58,443 nucleotides of DNA from Spirogloea muscicola (GCA_009602725.1 WELB01000005.1:1454359-1512801), one strand, 5' to 3'; shown: positions 34,724 to 46,976, numbered from the stretch's first letter. A program made the numbers and translations. Notes: generated from the letters alone by a model not told the origin.

Positions 34724-36601
34724 CTAAAGCTCGTCAGCACCCTCCTCCCCATCATCATGATCGATGCCACCTTCATGCTCATTCAAGTCCTGCCCTTCCT
34801 CATCCAAGCCGCCGACTTCGCCCTCACCATCGCCCTCCAATTCGCCCTCAAGTTCGCCTTCAACTTCACCTTCGCCCTCGCCCTCACCTTCGCCCTCGCC
34901 CTCAATTTCGCCCTCTACAAGAGGAGCAATGGCAACCTCCTCCTCCTCTGTTGGCTCGGCCTTTATGAAGTGCGGAACGAGGAGCTTGGTCATGCTGAAG
35001 CCAACGAACTCATCAACGCCAAATAGCTTCTTCAACTTCTCATCAGACAGTATCTTACGCTTGTCGGAAGGATCCTGCAATTCCCAGGTTGGCTTCAAGC
35101 CTAATCAGCATCAAAAGCACACTTGCCGCTGTGCTCGCTAACCAGAATGCATGGAGCCTCCTGCTACCTGCAGGATGACCAGTGTAATTATCTGATAGAC
35201 AAACAGGCTTGCTGACCACAGAAGGTGGAAGATTGTAAACTCTTAAGCTTAGAAAGCAATCTTATGGAGTTTGCCTATGTCGAGAGGCGAAAGGGCAAGA
35301 GGACACAATTACCTGCAGATTATTCTCTTTGATGTGCGCCCACAGCCGCTTCACAATCTCTGAGCGACTGAGGTGTGTCTCCCCAGTGCCGATGAACTCA
35401 ACAAGAGGCTCAGAGAGCTGCAGAGGAGCAGAGAAGGCTGACCCTCTGCCGGCTCCAGGGTTAAGAGGCTTCTTAGGCTTGGGCTTGCCTGCACATGATC
35501 AGACATGATGCTGGATCTCAAAGGGGCATTTCCCATTCTGTTAAGCGCACAAACGGCAAGGCCAACACTTCCAAGTCTATATATCCAATCTCAAATATAG
35601 CCCAACAATCAGAGACACACAGCTAGGCGAGATGCAATGTTGATGTAGCAGCTCGCACCATCGTCTATTGTGAAAATGTGTTGAGAGAGGAGCTTGTTCA
35701 TCTGCAGCATATCGGTGTGCTCGACACCAAATAAGCTCCTCAGCGTCGTATCACAAAGAATCTGCCTCTTATTCTCCTGGTTCTGGAGGTTGTTTGCCTT
35801 GATGTAGTCCCAGACGCTTTTAACCACCTGACGGCCGACCAGAAGCCATCCCTATCAGGATAGTTGCAGGGCATGCAGGCAACGCCCTGGTCGCTGACTT
35901 GCTCAGGTAGCCACTGACAGCTCAGGAGCAGACAAGGCCTTGTTCTGACCATTTAGTATGGCACTTGATGATGTATGCGAACATGTGCTGCTAATGAGGA
36001 GCCTCTGGCAGAAGTGACTGCCGCTGGAAAGGCTGGAGTGCTCTTCTGACCAACGGCAACGAGCATGGTGCGTCAGCCTGCTTGCCTGAGTTCGGGGCAG
36101 CTGCGTGTGGCCAACGATTGCTGCCAGCTCCGGAGAGAGGTTGCAAATCTTGGTCAGACCGCCACCTCCACCGCCCTCCCTCTTCTTCCGGACCTTCTTC
36201 CCTTTCCTGCACGGTTTGCCCGAGTGGTAGCTAGTCAGAGGCGAGACGCACGGGGAATGTCCCATCTCATCGCCAATGGGTCAGTGTGTCAGGCTGTCAG
36301 CAGCTGACACAGTGGTGTCTAGGGCCGAGAAGGGCACGCACTTGTCCTCCTTCATCTTCCTCCTCCTCTTCTTCGCGGGCTGCGGCTCGTCGTCATCGTC
36401 GTCGTCGTCCTCGTCGGCGTCCTGGCGAGCCTTCAGGTACTTCTCGACCTCCTGCCGGATAAAGGCCTTCTTGTCCGAGAGGTCAACGCCGCCGAGCGAT
36501 TGCTCCAGTTGTATCCTGACGGATCGCTCGGTGGTGGTGTTGAGGTCGGCGCCAGCCAGTATCTTCCGGAGGCCCCGCGAGATGTCCACATCGGCGACCA
36601 T
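34724..36601 (-). CDS. DEK_C plus tandem SWIB/MDM2-domain chromatin protein
   Basis: Probable nuclear chromatin-associated protein. Exons: 36342-36601 (ATG), 36086-36206, 35659-35827, 35313-35488, 34724-35074 (TAG); 358 residues in phase. Residues about 10-60 are a DEK C-terminal domain (GLRKILAGADLNTTTERSVR, LSDKKAFIRQEVEKYLKA), followed by an Asp run and a basic stretch (KKRRRKMKED). The first SWIB domain reads LTKICNLSPELAAIVGHTQL, SVWDYIKANNLQ, LCDTTLRSLFGV and MNKLLSQHI. The second reads LSEPLVEFIGTGETHLSRSE, RLWAHIKENNLQ, LSDEKLKKLFGV and MTKLLVPHF. The tail is an acidic Glu-Gly repeat from a GCC/CTC-type minisatellite at about 34820-34925. The intron after PRTQ starts with GC, not GT. 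It is head-to-head with SMC2. Confidence 0.92.
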
Positions 36602-36769
36602 TGTGGCCAGCGGGCCGGCCGCCTCGGCAGCGGCCGTGCCTAGGGCACCATCCCTTGGTGGCGAAGCAGCTCCGAGCGGCCAGGCGCCGGGGCTCCCGCG
36701 GGCGGAGCCCCCTGCCGCGCGCGCGCCTCCACGTCTTGGCCGCGCGCGGGGATAGCCGCGGCCCGCTCC

Positions 36770-37013
36770 TCCCCGCCGCCGCCGNNNNNNNNNNNNNNNN
36801 NNNNNNNNNNNNNNNNNNNNNNNNNNNNNNNNNNNNNNNNNNNNNNNNNNNNNNNNNNNNNNNNNNNNNNNNNNNNNNNNNNNNNNNNNNNNNNNNNNNN
36901 NNNNNNNNNNNNNNNNNNNNNNNNNNNNNNNNNNNNNNNNNNNNNNNNNNNNNNNNNNNNNNNNNNNNNNNNNNNNNNNNNNNNNNNNNNNNNNNNNNNN
37001 NNNNNNNNNNNNN
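36770..37013. other. CGG tract and 229-N assembly gap
   Basis: A GCC/CGG tract upstream of the SWIB gene runs into 229 N (36785-37013). The leader between the divergent SWIB and SMC2 genes is therefore incomplete. Confidence 0.95.
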
Positions 37014-37114
37014 CCCGGCCGCCCGCCCCCACCCACCTCCTCCTACGGGGGGCCCCCTTCCCGAATCGCACGGCCCGTGAGGGGCCCCGGCGCAAATCAG
37101 GTGATGGCTGCGGT

Positions 37115-37169
37115 GGGGAGGAATCGAACCCTCTCACCCTTGCATTTATCTACCAAACCTTAGCTCCCC
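37115..37169 (-). other. tRNA-like fragment with perfect B box
   Basis: On the minus strand GGGGAG is followed, 55 bases in all, by GGGTTCGATTCCTCCCC, which contains a perfect RNA polymerase III B box (GGTTCGATTCC) and a T-arm-like hairpin closing to CTCCCC. It is too short and lacks a clear anticodon arm for a working tRNA. It may be a tRNA-derived SINE head or a pseudo-tRNA between two genes. Confidence 0.4.
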
Positions 37170-37454
37170 CTGAATCAGTGTTTGTCTACAAATCTTTTCA
37201 TATCCTTAGCTCCTCGTCGATTCACTGTTTGTTGCTCCATACGTACAGTAGTGGCCTGCTTTGGCCTCCCTCACATTTTAATGCGCACCGCGCGCGCCTT
37301 CTCTCCTCAACCTGAAGGTAGTAACGGGGCGCCTCAGAAAACGGCGACATCCGGGTGGCCACCGTCTCGCCGTTAGGTTTGCTGGGCCCGCGCGCGCGCC
37401 CCCCGATTCAAACGTCCAAAGAGGCAGCACGCCCTCGCCTCCTGAACCTAGGCC

Positions 37455-37500
37455 CCGCCGCCGCCGCCGCGGCCGCCACCGCCGCCGCTGCTGCCGCCGA
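37455..37500. repeat. (GCC)n tract in SMC2 leader
   Basis: CCGCCGCCGCCGCGGCCGCC-type run about 160 bases before the SMC2 start codon. It is part of the 5'-end CGG pattern of this window. Confidence 0.8.
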
Positions 37501-37659
37501 GCCGACGAACTCGTTTACACGGCCTCGGAGCGGTACACAGCGCGGAAATTCGACGCTGTGTGTTCGAGGCGCTGCTGCCTTGAGTGGTGTGCGAGCTGCA
37601 CAGTGCAACAGGGTGAACTCCCGCAGAGTTTCAGCGCTCTTGAGGGCAGCCGTCGCATC

Positions 37660-40600
37660 ATGTACCTCGAGGAAATCAGCATCGACGGCTTCAAGTCGTA
37701 CGCGCGCCGCACGACGGTCTCGGGCTTCGACGCCCACTTCAATGCCATCACAGGCCTCAATGGCTCTGGCAAATCCAACATCCTCGACGCCATCTGCTTC
37801 AACCTCGGCATCACGAACCTTCAGCACGTGCGAGCCCAGACGCTGCAGGAGCTGGTGTACAAGCAGGGTCAGGCCGGCGTGACCAAGGCTACTGTCTCCA
37901 TCACCTTCAACAATGCCGATCGTGTCAGCAGCCCCGTTGGCTACGAGGACTGTCGGCAGATCATTGTCACGCGACAGGTGGGATATCTCTTAGCCGTCCT
38001 GTGCTGCTGACGACGTGGCGTATGCTACACCTTCACACAACTTGAAGGAAGGCTGCTCACTGTTTCCAAAGTACATGCAGATTGTTCTTGGCGGAAGGCA
38101 CAAGTACACCATCAATGGCATGGCAGCTCTGCCGAGCCGTGTTCAGAATCTCTTCCATTCCGTGCAGCTGAATGTCAACAATCCTCACTTTCTCATCATG
38201 CAAGGACGGGTAACCAAGGTACGCCACTGCTCCTAGTGACTGCGGGCATGTCAATAGCTTGAAGTAGCTGCTGTATGTGCTAAGAGATAGCATCCAATGC
38301 CTGGCGAAGGTGCTCAACATGCGGCCAATGGAGACGCTGTCAATGCTGGAGGAGGCTGCGGGCACCAGGATGTACGAGATGAAGAAGGAGGGCGCATTGA
38401 AGATGTTAGAGAAGAAACAGGCCAAAGTGGATGAGATCCAGAAGGTGCAAGCATGTGGTCAAGCACTAATGCGTCGCTGGTGCTGCTAGCTGAAGGTCTT
38501 GTATAGGGCACATTACACGAAGCAGCTATTGGCATCAAGTGTGAGTCTGGGCGAGCTTTAATGAAGCTTTGGATCTCAGAGCTCTCTGCTCCTTTTGCAA
38601 CAGGTTCTAGGAGAAGAGATAGTACCAAAGCTGGAATCCCTGAGGAAGGAAAAGTCTGCATACATGCAGTGGCGTGATGGAGTTGCAAGTCTGGAGAACC
38701 TCAAACGCTTCTGCACAGCGCACGAGTTTGTGGAGGCGGAGCGCGCCAGCATGCAAGCAGCCGACGAGGCAGAGCAGGTCCACGAAAGGGTAGAGTTGCT
38801 GAAAAGTGAGAAGGTGGCCGCTGAGGAAGGCATGGCGGACCTACGAGAGAGCATCGCCAACCTGATGGCAGAGAAGGAGAAACGCATGGGGGCTGAGCTG
38901 GCAGGCCTGGTCGATGTTGTGGACGTCCTTTCCAAGGACCTTGTCAAGGACACATCCATGTGGAGCAACACTAATGAAGCGCTGGCAGCCGAACAGAGTG
39001 TCCTTGAAAGCATGACGGTTCAGCAAGCAGAGCTGCAGACTACAGTCAAGGCAAAGAGGGATGCTGTCTGTAGGACTGAAGAGGAGATGGAGTCCACCCG
39101 ACAAGCGGTGCAGACTCTCTCAGACGAGCTATCGAGGGTAGAGCAGGAACACCAAGCTGTGCTGGCCGGCAAGAGTGGTGCACAGGGTGATGATAAGAGC
39201 ATGACAGACATTCTACGTGAGCTGAAGGTGGCCGTTGAGGGCGCCTCATCCGAAGCCAAGCAGGCAAGTGTCCGGATGCAGTACCTCCAGGTTGAGCTGG
39301 TGGCCAAGACCGAGGCCCTCGGCTCAAAGCAGGAAGAGGCCAGCAAACTTGACCAGGAGCTTGCTGCGATGGAAGCGGCTGTCAAACGCTACCAGACGAA
39401 GCTCTCAGCCCTTGACTTTGATCCTGCTCATCTTGAACGACTTCAGAAAGTACACATTCTATCATAAGGCTGAAGTTCTTGCCTGCCTTACAATGCCGCT
39501 ATCAGGCGACTTTGCTGTCCTTGTAAGGCCTTGCAAGCAAGGAGGGCTTTGTACCATGTGGATACATGGGCCGATTCGGTACCTCAGCTTCAATGTCAAG
39601 CGGCTAGCAGTGTGATGCTATCCTCTATATGTGCCTTTGAAGGTCAAGAAGGAGGAGACCGAAATGGTGCAGAAGCTGAAGGCCACTGTGGATACGGTCA
39701 CCATTGAGACTCAGTCCAACGTGGTATACAGTGACCCTGTGCCCGGCTTTGACCGGTCACGAGTTAAAGGGACTGTGGGCCGACTCTTCTCAGTGAAAGA
39801 AACCTCCGCCATGCTTGCCCTGGAGGTCTCTGCTTGCTGTCCCTTTCTGAAAGACTGCGACCCAGATGCACTTTCTCTTCATAGTAGTACTGCATCCCAT
39901 CATGTGGTACTAATGCTGACCCGTCAATCACCATATGCGACTTCATTGCACTTATAAAGCCATGACTGGACTGAGTAGACCGATGGCAAGCAAGTACGAG
40001 ATGTAGACACGCTGACACCTTGATTGCAGGTTGCTGCAGGGAGCAAGATCCATAATCTTGTCACAGATACTGCAGAGACTGGTAAGCTGCTGTTCAGCAA
40101 AGCAGCTGCCCTCAAGAGGAGAGTGACTGTACTCCCACTTGACAAAATTGAGCACCACCAACTAAACGAGCGCCAGCTTGCTGCAGCAAAAACTGTGGTA
40201 AGACTGCAGCTGTCCTTATCTTGTCTTGCTCACAATTGCTAATGACACTCTAATATAGGCTGTAGCTACTTCAGCAGAGCTTTCTTAGCAAGTGAGCTGC
40301 AGTACTATCACAATATTAATGAATTGTGGTTGACAATTTGACAGGTAGGCGAGCACAATGCAAGACCTGCACTTTCCCTGATTGAATGCAGCTCGCATGT
40401 CAAGGTATGAATGACCTGATTGGTCATGGCCCGGACTACTCGCCAGACTGACTTCAGCTGCAGATGAACCACAATTTGCCTCAATTTGACTAACACCGAA
40501 TACGATGTGAGCTTGATGCAATTTCAGCCTGCCATGGAGTTTGTCTTTGGCAGCACTTTCATTTGCAAGGATTTAGCAACTGCCAACAAGGTGAGTAGCA

Positions 40601-43600
40601 AGTTTGCTTTTGGCTTGATCTGGCTGTATGGTGGACTCTTGGGGAAAACACCTACAAGTTGCTAAAAGGAAGGGCGTCAATCTCATCTCTGTTGTCTTCC
40701 CTGTCTGATGAGGCGGCTTAGATCATCAAGAGCCAAACTTCAGAGTGTCTGACATGTCCATGTACTGGTGTCGGTTACCAAGGTGGCATTCCATCCAGAT
40801 ATACGAGCAACATGTGTTACTCTCGAGGGGGATATTCTGCAACCGTCAGGTGTCTTGACTGGTGGATCCCGTAGGTCAGCTTCCAGCATTATCCTATTTG
40901 GTAGCTTCTTGTAACATCTCAACTGATAGCTACAAGTGTCACAAGCATGTGACATCTATGTTGCATGGATGATGTTCTGCCCCTTTGCAACTTGTGCTGA
41001 GCGATGTTGACTTTTGACCTGCTAATGTGCAATGCAGCAAAGGAGGTTCACAGCTAAGGAAGCTGGCAGAACTCTCACAAGCCGAAAGAGATCTCTGTGA
41101 TCATCACCAAGTTCTGGAACAAACAGGAAACGAGGTAGAATCACTCTCTCCTCTTGCTATTTCTCAATAGATGCTGACACATTGTCATCTCTATGTGGTC
41201 TTAGATGCAGCCACATGGAGAAGCACGGAAGGGTCTGGCTCCTAGATCTCCTCTCCTTTGCAACGTGAACCCCTCAAGTGCATTGCGCTATACTCAGCTG
41301 CACAAGAACACTGTCGGCTAATATCTTGCTGCAACTTACTGGACATCTTTGATTACAAGCAGATTCTTGTTGTCTGTGCAGCTTAACCGACTAGAGAGCA
41401 TCATGAAGGAGCACGAGCGACTTGAGGCTGATCTTGGCCTGAAGGTTCACCAACTATCGCTCGTAAAGGAAAGAGTTGCACAGAGTGGGTATCACCAGGT
41501 ACACCAGCCGATGTATTTAGATCTGACACCCTGATGTTCATTCCAAGTCGCAAGAGATATACCTGTTAACCAGTGATGATTGCTCAGGTCAGTCTCCTGA
41601 GCTGGGACTTGCATCTGACAGATTGTGCTCTACATCTTCGTGGCTTGCTAGCTGCTTGAGGAAGTGAAAGGCTTGGAGGTGGAGCTGACACTCGTGAAGA
41701 AAGAGTTGAGGGAGGCCGAGGAACGTAGGGACGCTTGTCAGCATAAAGTTACAAGCTGGGAGAAGAAAGTTGTGGAACATGGCAAGCACCGAGAAAAACG
41801 TCTACAAAGCATAGAGGCCCTTTTAAAAAGCACCAATGAGAGACTGGGACATGCAACAAGGGAAGCAAAGGTGGGGCACAGTCTTGGAAAGCACGTATAT
41901 CCTTGTCTTCAGTGCTATCATGGGCAATAGAGCAGGTTCTTGCTGTGAAATTGGTGATCGATGGCTTCTCGATGCAGCAATCCCTGCAGTAGAAGGTGTT
42001 CTTCTTGACCTGGTACAGCTGCCACATTTGCTGGAGGCTTTTCCTGCAGCTCCACAGATGCATGAAGTGCCAGTGAGCCAATCCAGGCGCTTGTATGCTG
42101 CAGGCCAAGGAGCAAGCCAAACAGGAGCTTCTGCTGGAAGCAGATGCACTCAACAGAGAGCTACAAGCGCTTGAAGAACAGATAAGTTCCACGCAGCTTC
42201 AAGCAAGCAAGCTTGCAGAAAAGGTGGCCGTTCTTGCAGCGCAGGTGACAATCCCTCTGTCACTCCTCCCTTCACAGCCTTACATTGATAAGCAAACATG
42301 TTACTCTATCTGCTATTTCTGCCTTATAAATGATGTGTGATGGAAAGCACCTAAACGTGGATCATCTCAGCAAGATGAATAGGATGAACTAGGACACGTA
42401 GCTAGCACAGTATACCAGCATCGCTTATCAACATGAATGCTTAATGCCAGGTTGCCCGGAAGAAGGCTGAGCACGACACTGCACAAGCAAACCTAGATGA
42501 GAAAAAAGCTCGTCTCGAGGAATGCGACCTAGAAATTGCTAGGATGAGCAGGGAACAAGAGAGACATAGAGAGCAGTTGACATCAATCACACTTTCACTG
42601 AAAGCGGGAGAGCATCAGGTATTTGTGTTCAAACAGGATACGTGTAATCAACATGTGCCATCATCCAGCTTCAAGGAGGTAGTCAATACTGAAAAGTGTC
42701 AACCAAACTGAAGATCATACCCTTTGCACATTATACAGATCAAGCGCATCAATGCAAAGCAGCATGAGGCTGCAAAGTTGGTTGACGTGCTCTTGGAGAA
42801 GCACATGTGGATCAGAGCCGAGAGGGATCAGTTTGGGCGGACTGGCTCGGCATATGACTTTGAGGCACAAGATCCAGAGGACGCGCAACGAGCACTTCTG
42901 CTGCAGCAAAATCAGTTATCAAGGTAATGGACCTGGATCTTTATTCAGCAGAAGATCCTAGCCAACCAAACTGCATCCTTCTGTCCGTGCCTTGATGCTC
43001 CTGTTGCCATTGGAGATTGTGTTGTCTTGAAGGCTCTTGCTCTCTTCATTGTTTTCCCTGCAAGGATTGCCGATTTGTAAGCTTGAGTGCTTGGTCTGGC
43101 TCTGAAAGGTGCTAAGACTGATTCGCAGCCTTGAAAAAACCATCAACAAGAAGGTGATGGTAATGATGGAGCAAGCAGAAGAAGAGTACAGCAAGCTGAT
43201 TCAGAAAAGAGAGATTGTAAAAACAGATAAGACAAAGATCCAGCAGGTCATTGCAGAGCTGGATGACAAGAAGAAGAAGGCCCTACTTGTCACATGGCAG
43301 AAGGTCAATAAGTAAGCAAGGACTCCCATGGCACGTCTGCAGTTCCAATTGACAGCTCCTGATCTGATTAAAGTCCGGCAGGCAACAGGCAAGCTGTTAA
43401 GCTGACACTCTGCTCCTTGGAACTAGCATATTGCTGCTCCTATCTTGACATGTACTGGAGGTGGTCTTATGCAGGGACTTTGGCTCAATCTTTTCTACTC
43501 TTCTGCCTGGTACATCTGCAAAGCTGGATGCTGCAGGAGCATCATTTCTTGAAGGCCTGGAAGTGAAGGTTGCATTTGGTGGTGTCTGGAAGCAGTCACT

Positions 43601-44312
43601 TTCGGAGCTTTCCGGTGGACAACGTTCTCTGCTGGCCCTATCGCTCATTCTCTCCCTTCTCCTTTTCAAACCGGCCCCCCTTTACATACTTGATGAGGTA
43701 AGCAGATAATGCACAGGCAATGATTTACAAGGGCACGCATAGTACTGAGAAATTTTGATTAGGGGGATTGGAGTTAGGGCTTCAGGGTCTCTTACGTATG
43801 CATCAGCAAATGGTTCACCTTCATAATACACCTGCTCTGCAGTGTTCCACAATGAAGGTCATGCAGAGCAGTAAGAGTCTGAAATTGGCTAATTATATTG
43901 ACTCATTGCACATGTCTTGCGAGGGAATCATGCAGGTTGATGCTGCTCTGGACCTTAGCCATACACAAAACATAGGCCGCATGATAAAGATGTACTTCCC
44001 TCAATCCCAGGTACAAGAATATGTGATTGCAAGTCCTATGTTGGAGCATGAGCTTCTCATGCTCATGCTTCTTTTACTTGCAGATCTGCAAACCTGATAT
44101 TAAGCTGATTGCTGCCATTGCATGTGGTGCAGTTCATCGTGGTATCTCTGAAGGAAGGTATGTTCTACAATGCCAATGTGGTCTTCCGGACCAAGTTTGT
44201 GGATGGCGTATCCACCGTCACGCGATCAGTGCAGCAGCAATTGGAAGGACATGAGGCAGGCAAAGACATCCCAATCAAGGCCGCTTCCAGAAAGGCAATA
44301 TATTCGCAATAA
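37660..44312 (+). CDS. SMC2: condensin subunit SMC2
   Basis: Core ATPase of condensin, which pairs with SMC4 to compact mitotic chromosomes. Nineteen exons in unbroken phase: 37660-37977, 38081-38218, 38310-38444, 38604-39449, 39643-39825, 40030-40197, 40345-40404, 40528-40590, 40783-40874, 41038-41134, 41382-41498, 41652-41870, 42104-42244, 42451-42618, 42739-42923, 43129-43311, 43475-43697, 43936-44010, 44133-44312 (TAA). The product is 1196 residues, the normal SMC2 size. Walker A is [22 protein letters not shown] and [10 protein letters not shown] are typical of SMC2. A first coiled coil is followed by the hinge (residues about 500-680, [16 protein letters not shown] and LTGGSRSKGG) and a second coiled coil. 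The signature is LSGGQRS and Walker B is YILDEVDAALD, split by an intron. SMC1, SMC3 and SMC4 are excluded by [15 protein letters not shown] and the tail. The C-terminus is slightly divergent. Confidence 0.97.
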
Positions 44313-46855
44313 ATTATGTAAGACTCTCTTACGGAGGTGTTCATGTTCCCTAGCTTCGCCTGCCTTTAGCTTGGGTAGCAATGGATCTGCAAGAGACACC
44401 GCAAGTACGTCCTGCAATTGGTGCCTATGACGCCCACTGACCGAGCAATTGCAAAGGACAGCCATGTTGATATGAAACATACAGGCAGGCGAAGCTCGGC
44501 CACATGAATCTCTCTGAACCCACCAAGTTCACCTTCTGTCTGCTCCAATATATGATACTGGCAGATACTTACCCCCTTGTAAAACAGAAATCATTGGACC
44601 ATTGGCTTGCCCGGTTAGCTTGTCGTTCCGAAACAAGAGGCTATACATTCTATGTTCATAAAACTGCTGGACATTTTCTTGGGTTGTCCAATCACAGCTA
44701 CTCCTGCCATGTGCCCCTCTTAAAGAAATGCCTTTTGAAAACTCATGCCAAGCACCTAGGCGGCTTCTCGATCTGCTCATAATAGCAACGCATGTGTCCC
44801 TCAGAAGGGGCTCTGCCTGACGAGGAGGCAAAGCTTGTACTGTAAGGGTTGGAGCCGCAATGGGTGGCCCAGCCTTTGAGGCATTCAGACATGGCGATGA
44901 GCTCGCTGAGAAAAGCTCAAGAAGACAGGCCGCTCACAAACAATGCTATTGTTGGCCAGCCACGAAGTTTTAGGAGGGAGACTGCGACCGCCCAAAGGGT
45001 GCAAGCGGCCAGCCCTATGGCTGTTCATTCTTCTTTGGGCTGGCTTGTCCAGCCCTTATCCTCAATGGGCGAGCACTTCTCTATGGCTGCCTTAGATTGC
45101 CAGCTCTGGCAGTAAGGTACCGGGTGGAACGAAGAGGTGGAGGCCGTCAATTGCAGCATATTGGGAGGGAGGGCAGAGTGGATCAATGGCCCGAGGCCCG
45201 AGGCCAGGTCCGCCTGCCAATTGGGAGACGCCGGGTCCTCACTGCAGATCATAGAAGAAGCTCTCTAGCAGGGGATAATGGGTGTGAAAGCAGCTATGCC
45301 AGGCTAGCCTTTCTCGACCGCTCCAACCAGGTTCCCTCGTCCTCGAAGCCAGGACATGCAGTCGCCAGTGCTACCCGAGTCAAAGAAAGCAAGGTGTGCT
45401 GATCATGCGGTGAAGGACGTATTTGTTCCCCTCGTCACTAATGTCCATGTGGCCTTTTGGCTCGGTGGCTCGACCAATTGCACCGGCTTGTGCGAAAAGC
45501 AATGTCCCGCTGGCGCTGGCGGCATGGGGAGCAGGCTGAGGTCACTGCCACAGGCTCTCTGGCCCTGGTCTACTGCATGCGGCTTTCCACCTCCCTGCAG
45601 CGCTTTTTGGCTCACGCCTTGCATTTGCGTGCAGGCCGTGCCTGCCACCTCCGACTATCGGCAGGGGGAATGCCTTTTGCTTGCCAGTACTTCCGACTTG
45701 CGGCTGCTAAGGAGCAATATTAGGTGGTCTGGCCCTTTGCATCAGCAGAAGAGAGATGGTGACTCTTCCAGTAGAGGGCGATGGCAGTGATTGGCCCCCA
45801 GAGAGAAGAATGGACGAAGTTCGAAGGCAGAAGGCAGCCCTCGCTCCATCAGGGCAGAGCATCTTCAGCTTAAAGAGAGAAGGCGTGCGGGGCGCATGAA
45901 ATGAATGGGAGGCCAATTCAAGCCAATACATTTTTCAGGCAGAGTCTGGTGCAAACTAAACAAGGCTACATAATATGGAGACCTAAACGAAGGTGCCTAA
46001 GGTGACATTAGTACCCACGAGTGAGCACAAACAGATATGACAAGCTAACTTGGGGAGCTGGAGCGCCGCCACGAAAGCCGGAGGCCTGACTTAGAGCCCG
46101 CCCAGCACGTTGATGGAGAGCCAATGCTTGAGAGCGCTGCAAACTAAGCGAGAGCCGCATTCTATAATTTGCAACTAAGGCCTGCGGAATGCTGGAGTGG
46201 CCCAAGAGAGAGAGAAGGCGCGCGGGGCGCATGAATTGAAAGGGAGGCCAATTCAAGCCAATACATTGTTCAGGCAGAGAAGAAGGGCTCGCCCATTGAG
46301 GATAGGGGCTGGAAAAGCCAGCCCAAAAAAGAATGAACAAAGTACGAGAAGGGGGGCCAGACGACGCGCTAAGATAACAAAGCACACAAGCTCCCCCCGA
46401 CTTCGACGACGCGCATCAACCAGCCGGGCCAGATCAGGGAGGAGTGGACAAGGTCTCGGATGGGTGCAGAAAAGCGGCAAGCCGCGCAACTACGCCAGAG
46501 TGAAGGCGCGCGGTGCGCATGAAATTGAAAGCGAAGGCCAATTCTAGCCTTACATATGTCCTGTTAACTGGGTAATGAGCTGGCTAGGGGGGAGTGGGGG
46601 AAACGGAACAGAAGGGGGGCGGCTCAATGGCCGGTACCTCCTGGCGGGCGGCCACCAGTTGGGGGCTCGGCCGACAGCCGGGGCGGGGTGCCGAGTCGCC
46701 GCACCACTGGGCCGGCACGGCACTCGGGCGCCCGCCCCAGGCACGTCACGGCGCGACGGGCTAACCGGCTCGGCCTCCCATCTATTTGGTGGCCAACGAG
46801 ACGGCGGGAGGGCCCACTCCCCAACCAACACTACCTACCTGCAGGAAGCCATCGC
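44313..46855. repeat. intergenic block with best-preserved repeat copies
   Basis: After the SMC2 3' flank come repeat copies: 45030-45085 (inverted, GGGCTGGCTTGTCCAGCCC), about 45600-45720 (a diverged relative of the 7860-7980 block), 45872-46020 (partner of 14714-14885), 46008-46150 (partner of 13859-13995), 46206-46280 (second GCGCATGAATTGAAAGGG copy), 46280-46390 (partner of 28990-29095) and 46501-46550 (short third copy). The repeats abut each other, so the block looks composite. No gene was seen. Confidence 0.65.
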
Positions 46856-46861
46856 CACGCC

Positions 46862-46899
<38 letters not shown>

Positions 46900-46976
46900 C
46901 GCGCGAGCTCCTCGCCCGAGTGGTCGAGGCGGAAGGCCGGGGCCCAGGGNGCCGCCGCCGCCGCCGCCGCGGGGAG
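46856..46976. repeat. (GCC)n tract with one-N gap at 46950
   Basis: Two GCC/CCG runs surround the codons just before the recognisable RhoGDI sequence. The N at 46950 replaces an unknown length of tract, which explains why no in-frame ATG can be assigned. Confidence 0.85.

Noticed and set aside
34470-34727. 85-codon plus-strand frame near the SWIB stop
   Set aside because: It overlaps the SWIB 3' end in antisense, has no recognisable domain, and starts without context support.
36281-37137. long open frames through the second N run
   Set aside because: Same artefact; the real part is the first exon of the SWIB gene.
37115-37169. functional tRNA gene
   Set aside because: Only 55 bases between the pairing ends, no anticodon arm and an imperfect T stem.
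37660-44312. SMC1, SMC3 or SMC4 identity
   Set aside because: The N-terminal FKSYA context, [13 protein letters not shown] and the C-terminal [13 protein letters not shown] block fit SMC2, as does the 1196-residue length.
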